A stretch of DNA of 64,000 bases from positions 124,001-188,000 of the forward strand of contig NZ_SDVA01000001.1 of NCBI RefSeq assembly GCF_004153545.1, written 5' to 3'. Source of the stretch: Serinicoccus sediminis. GTDB taxonomy: Bacteria; Actinomycetota; Actinomycetes; Actinomycetales; Dermatophilaceae. The notes under the pieces are model-generated. The model was not told the DNA's origin. It ran no database searches and worked only from the letters and a program-made list of their open reading frames with translations. The position numbers and the translations under genes are program-made. Shown in pieces: positions 61,966-64,000 of the stretch (position 1 is the stretch's first letter; each line of letters begins with the position of its first letter).

Positions 61966-62664
61966 TCAGCTCTCCCGCGGCACGCTGCCGGGGTAGCGGT
62001 CGTCGTCACCGGGCAGCTGCTCGTCGTGCCACACACCGGTCACGAGGTAGACGACGCGCAGCGCGACCGAGACGGCGTGGTCGGCATACCGCTCGTAGTA
62101 GCGCGAGAGGAGCGTGGCGTCGACGGTCACCTGCGCCGGCTGCCGGGTCGAGGGCTCCAGCAGCACCCGGAAGACCTCCCGGTGCAGCCGGTCCATGGTG
62201 TCGTCGGCGCGGATGAGCTCGCTGGCCCCCTCGGCGTCCTTGCTGTCGATGATGTCGCCCGCCCGCAGGATCATCGCCTCGGCCGTGGTCGCCATCTCCG
62301 CGAAGGTCGGGCGGAGCTCGTCGGGCAGGGCGTGCGCCGGGTAGCGCAGCCGGGTGAGCTTGGCGACGTGCCGCGCGAGGTCCCCGCTGCGCTCGAGGTC
62401 CGAGCTCATCCGCAGCGCGGTCACCATCTGCCGCAGGTCGGTCGCGACCGGCTGCTGCCGGGCCAGGACGTCGATGGCCCGGTTGTCCAGCTCCCGGCGC
62501 AGGGCGTCGATGAGCTGGTCGTCGGAGATGACCTCCTGGGCCAGGGACAGGTCGGTCTCCATGAGCGACCTCGTCGCGCGCTGCAGCGCCGTCGCCGACA
62601 GCCGGCTCATCTGCACCAGCTGCCCGCTGATCAGGTCGAGCTCCTCGATGAACGCGCCTCGCAT
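61966..62664 (-). CDS. phoU: phosphate signalling protein PhoU
   Basis: The 232-residue protein consists of two PhoU three-helix repeats. It starts 'MRGAFIEELDLISGQLVQMS' and has 'DNRAIDVLARQQPVATDLRQ' near residue 73 and 'ASELIRADDTMDRLHREVFR' near 148, with the acidic metal-binding positions. PhoU dampens phosphate-starvation signalling through the Pst transporter and the SenX3-RegX3 system. ATG 62664 has GAGGAGG upstream; in-frame codons to 62787 cross the divergent promoter region and are not family-like. Confidence 0.92.
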   Translation of the reverse strand: MRGAFIEELDLISGQLVQMSRLSATALQRATRSLMETDLSLAQEVISDDQLIDALRRELDNRAIDVLARQQPVATDLRQMVTALRMSSDLERSGDLARHVAKLTRLRYPAHALPDELRPTFAEMATTAEAMILRAGDIIDSKDAEGASELIRADDTMDRLHREVFRVLLEPSTRQPAQVTVDATLLSRYYERYADHAVSVALRVVYLVTGVWHDEQLPGDDDRYPGSVPRES

Positions 62665-62756
62665 GCCTGCCTCCTCGGGGTCGGGGGTGGGACGGCCGTC
62701 TGCGACCATTCTCGGGCACTGACAGGTGCCACCAGCGTGCGACGGTGACAGGCCGA

Positions 62757-62859
62757 CGTGAACGCGGTACGACCCGCAGGTGAACACTCGCCCGGCAGGG
62801 CCCCGGACGGACCCCTGTCGTGCACGGGGTGGTCACCGGCAGACCCTAGGCTGGTCACC
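62757..62859. promoter_or_regulatory. candidate PHO-box region between phoU and senX3
   Basis: GTGAAC occurs at 62758 and 62780, and GGTCACC at 62831 and 62853. Each pair is exactly 22 bp apart, twice the 11-bp period of actinobacterial PHO boxes (GTTCACC or its complement GGTGAAC). This would fit autoregulation by RegX3 or PhoP. The units between are poorly conserved. Confidence 0.4.
62847..62852 (+). promoter_or_regulatory. -10 box for leaderless senX3
   Basis: TAGGCT is followed by seven bases and the GTG at 62860; no Shine-Dalgarno sequence is present. Confidence 0.45.
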
Positions 62860-64000
62860 GTGGACCCCCTCATCGCCGGGCTCCTCGGATTCGTCCTGGG
62901 CCTGCTGCTGGCAGCGCTGGTCTGGTCGCTCGCGCGACCGGCCGAGCGCCGCGCCGTCGACCCCGGGGACGCCCAAGAGGCCGACGTCGTGCCCGAGGGG
63001 GCCAAGCAGGTGCTGTCCGTGCTGCGCTCGGGGGCCATCGTCGTCGACGGCTCCGCCCGGGTGCACGTCGCGACCGGGGCGGCCCTGGCCTTCGGGCTGG
63101 TCCGCGGGGACGACCTCGTCAACACCCGGCTGCGCGAGCTGCTCGGCGAGGTCCTCACCACCGGCCAGGTCACCGAGGACGAGCTCGAGTACGTCCGCGG
63201 GCCCCTGTCCACCGGCAAGGTGCTGCTCGCGGTGCGGGTCGCGCCGTTCGGTGAGGGCCTGGCTCTCATCCTCGTCGACGACCGCACCCAGGCCCGACGG
63301 GTCGAGGAGGTCCGCCGCGACTTCGTCGTCAACGTCAGCCACGAGCTCAAGACCCCCGTCGGCGGCCTCGCCCTGCTCGCCGAGGCGATCGCGGACGCGG
63401 CGGACGACGCCGAGGCGGTGAGCCGCTTCGCAGGCCGGATGAAGGTGGAGACCGAGCGGCTGACCCGGCTGGTCACCGAGATCGTCGACCTCTCCCGGCT
63501 CCAGGCCGGTGACCTGCTCGCCGACATGGTCGTCGTGGACGTCGCGGCGTGCGCCGAGGAGGCGGTGGACCAGGCGCGTGTGGTCGCCGGGTCGCGCACC
63601 GTGGTCGCGGCGCCCGCGGGGCGGCCGGAGCACCTGCGCATCTACGGCGACCAGGACCTCGTCACGACCGCCATCCGCAACCTCGTCACCAACGCCATCG
63701 CCTACTCCGACGACAACACCCGGGTCGGGGTGGTCACCCGCCGGGTCGACGACACGGTCGAGGTGTCCGTCTCGGACCAGGGCCGCGGCATCTCGGCCGC
63801 GGACCAGGAGCGGATCTTCGAGCGCTTCTACCGCGTCGACCCAGCCCGGTCCCGCCGCACCGGCGGCACCGGGCTGGGGCTGTCGATCGTCAAGCACATC
63901 AGCGCCGGCCACGGCGGGAGCGTGTCGGTCTGGAGCGAGGAGGGGCAGGGCTCGACCTTCACCCTCCGCTTCCCTGCCGCCGTCGGCGAGACCCGCCCCG
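62860..64000 (+). CDS. senX3: sensor histidine kinase SenX3, partial
   Basis: The frame is open to the window edge, with 380 codons visible and only the last residues missing. It has one or more N-terminal membrane helices ('IAGLLGFVLGLLLAALVWSL'), a PAS-like region, the H box 'DFVVNVSHELKTPVGGLALL' near residue 160, N box 'AIRNLVTNAIAYSDDNT' near 270 and the G boxes 'SDQGRGISAADQERIFERFY' and 'GGTGLGLSIVKH'. The architecture and the divergent phoU identify SenX3 of the phosphate-responsive SenX3-RegX3 pair; regX3 should follow outside the window. Confidence 0.93.
   Translation, partial: MDPLIAGLLGFVLGLLLAALVWSLARPAERRAVDPGDAQEADVVPEGAKQVLSVLRSGAIVVDGSARVHVATGAALAFGLVRGDDLVNTRLRELLGEVLTTGQVTEDELEYVRGPLSTGKVLLAVRVAPFGEGLALILVDDRTQARRVEEVRRDFVVNVSHELKTPVGGLALLAEAIADAADDAEAVSRFAGRMKVETERLTRLVTEIVDLSRLQAGDLLADMVVVDVAACAEEAVDQARVVAGSRTVVAAPAGRPEHLRIYGDQDLVTTAIRNLVTNAIAYSDDNTRVGVVTRRVDDTVEVSVSDQGRGISAADQERIFERFYRVDPARSRRTGGTGLGLSIVKHISAGHGGSVSVWSEEGQGSTFTLRFPAAVGETRP

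Overview
The window is a high-GC actinobacterial chromosome segment. S-(hydroxymethyl)mycothiol dehydrogenase, CarD, LpqE, an Rpf-type cell-wall hydrolase, SenX3/PhoU and many leaderless -10 boxes set directly before start codons all point to Actinomycetia. The gene set looks like Micrococcales (Intrasporangiaceae or Ornithinimicrobiaceae type), but the genus is inferred, not proven.

Layout. 0-5.8 kb holds a truncated PLP decarboxylase, a nucleotidyltransferase-fold protein, an SRPBCC protein, a DUF2252 protein and SelO. 5.8-13.6 kb is one catabolic unit: a divergent LacI regulator with two visible operators, then a FAD oxidoreductase, a polar amino-acid ABC transporter, a Gfo/Idh/MocA oxidoreductase, a FrlB-like SIS deglycase and a FrlD-like PfkB kinase. 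Together these suggest uptake and breakdown of Amadori compounds (fructosyl amino acids). 13.9-17.6 kb has a GH13 glucosidase, an SDR, a small unknown protein and an OhrR-like MarR regulator.

17.68-32.49 kb is an integrated element of about 14.8 kb at a tRNA-Thr gene. It has a tyrosine integrase at the tRNA end, a 14-bp core at both ends and a 20-bp direct repeat inside both ends. Its cargo is lower in GC and resembles a defence island: an ApeA-like HEPN protein, a DUF6308/GIY-YIG-like fusion, an abortive-infection HEPN protein, a DUF4238 protein, a nucleotidyltransferase coupled to a metallophosphatase, a DUF4062/TIR-like TPR protein and an alpha/beta-hydrolase with an unknown N-terminal domain. 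It also carries an IS3-family element with 25-bp inverted repeats and a frameshifted IS110-type transposase. No conjugation or replication gene is visible.

32.5-48 kb holds an Rpf-like hydrolase, a Ser/Thr kinase, otsA-otsB (trehalose) and a maltodextrin locus (malE-malF-malG-GH13-lacI on the minus strand, divergent ATPase gene, palindromic operator between). Three related 32-33-bp tandem-repeat arrays sit in intergenic spaces; two of them flank a solitary AbiEi-like gene in opposite orientation.

48-64 kb is mostly housekeeping: DUF4032, a Pr6Pr membrane protein, rlmB, cysS, GH31, a YidC-like insertase with DUF6412, the mycothiol formaldehyde-detoxification pair, ispF, an ispD-kinase fusion, carD, lpqE, phoU and the start of senX3. 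The order lpqE/carD/ispD/ispF/cysS/rlmB is that of Mycobacterium tuberculosis, here interrupted between ispF and cysS.

Across the backbone the octamer GGTATGCC (either strand) recurs 31 times by hand count and is absent from the integrated element, so it behaves like a vertically kept genomic signature.
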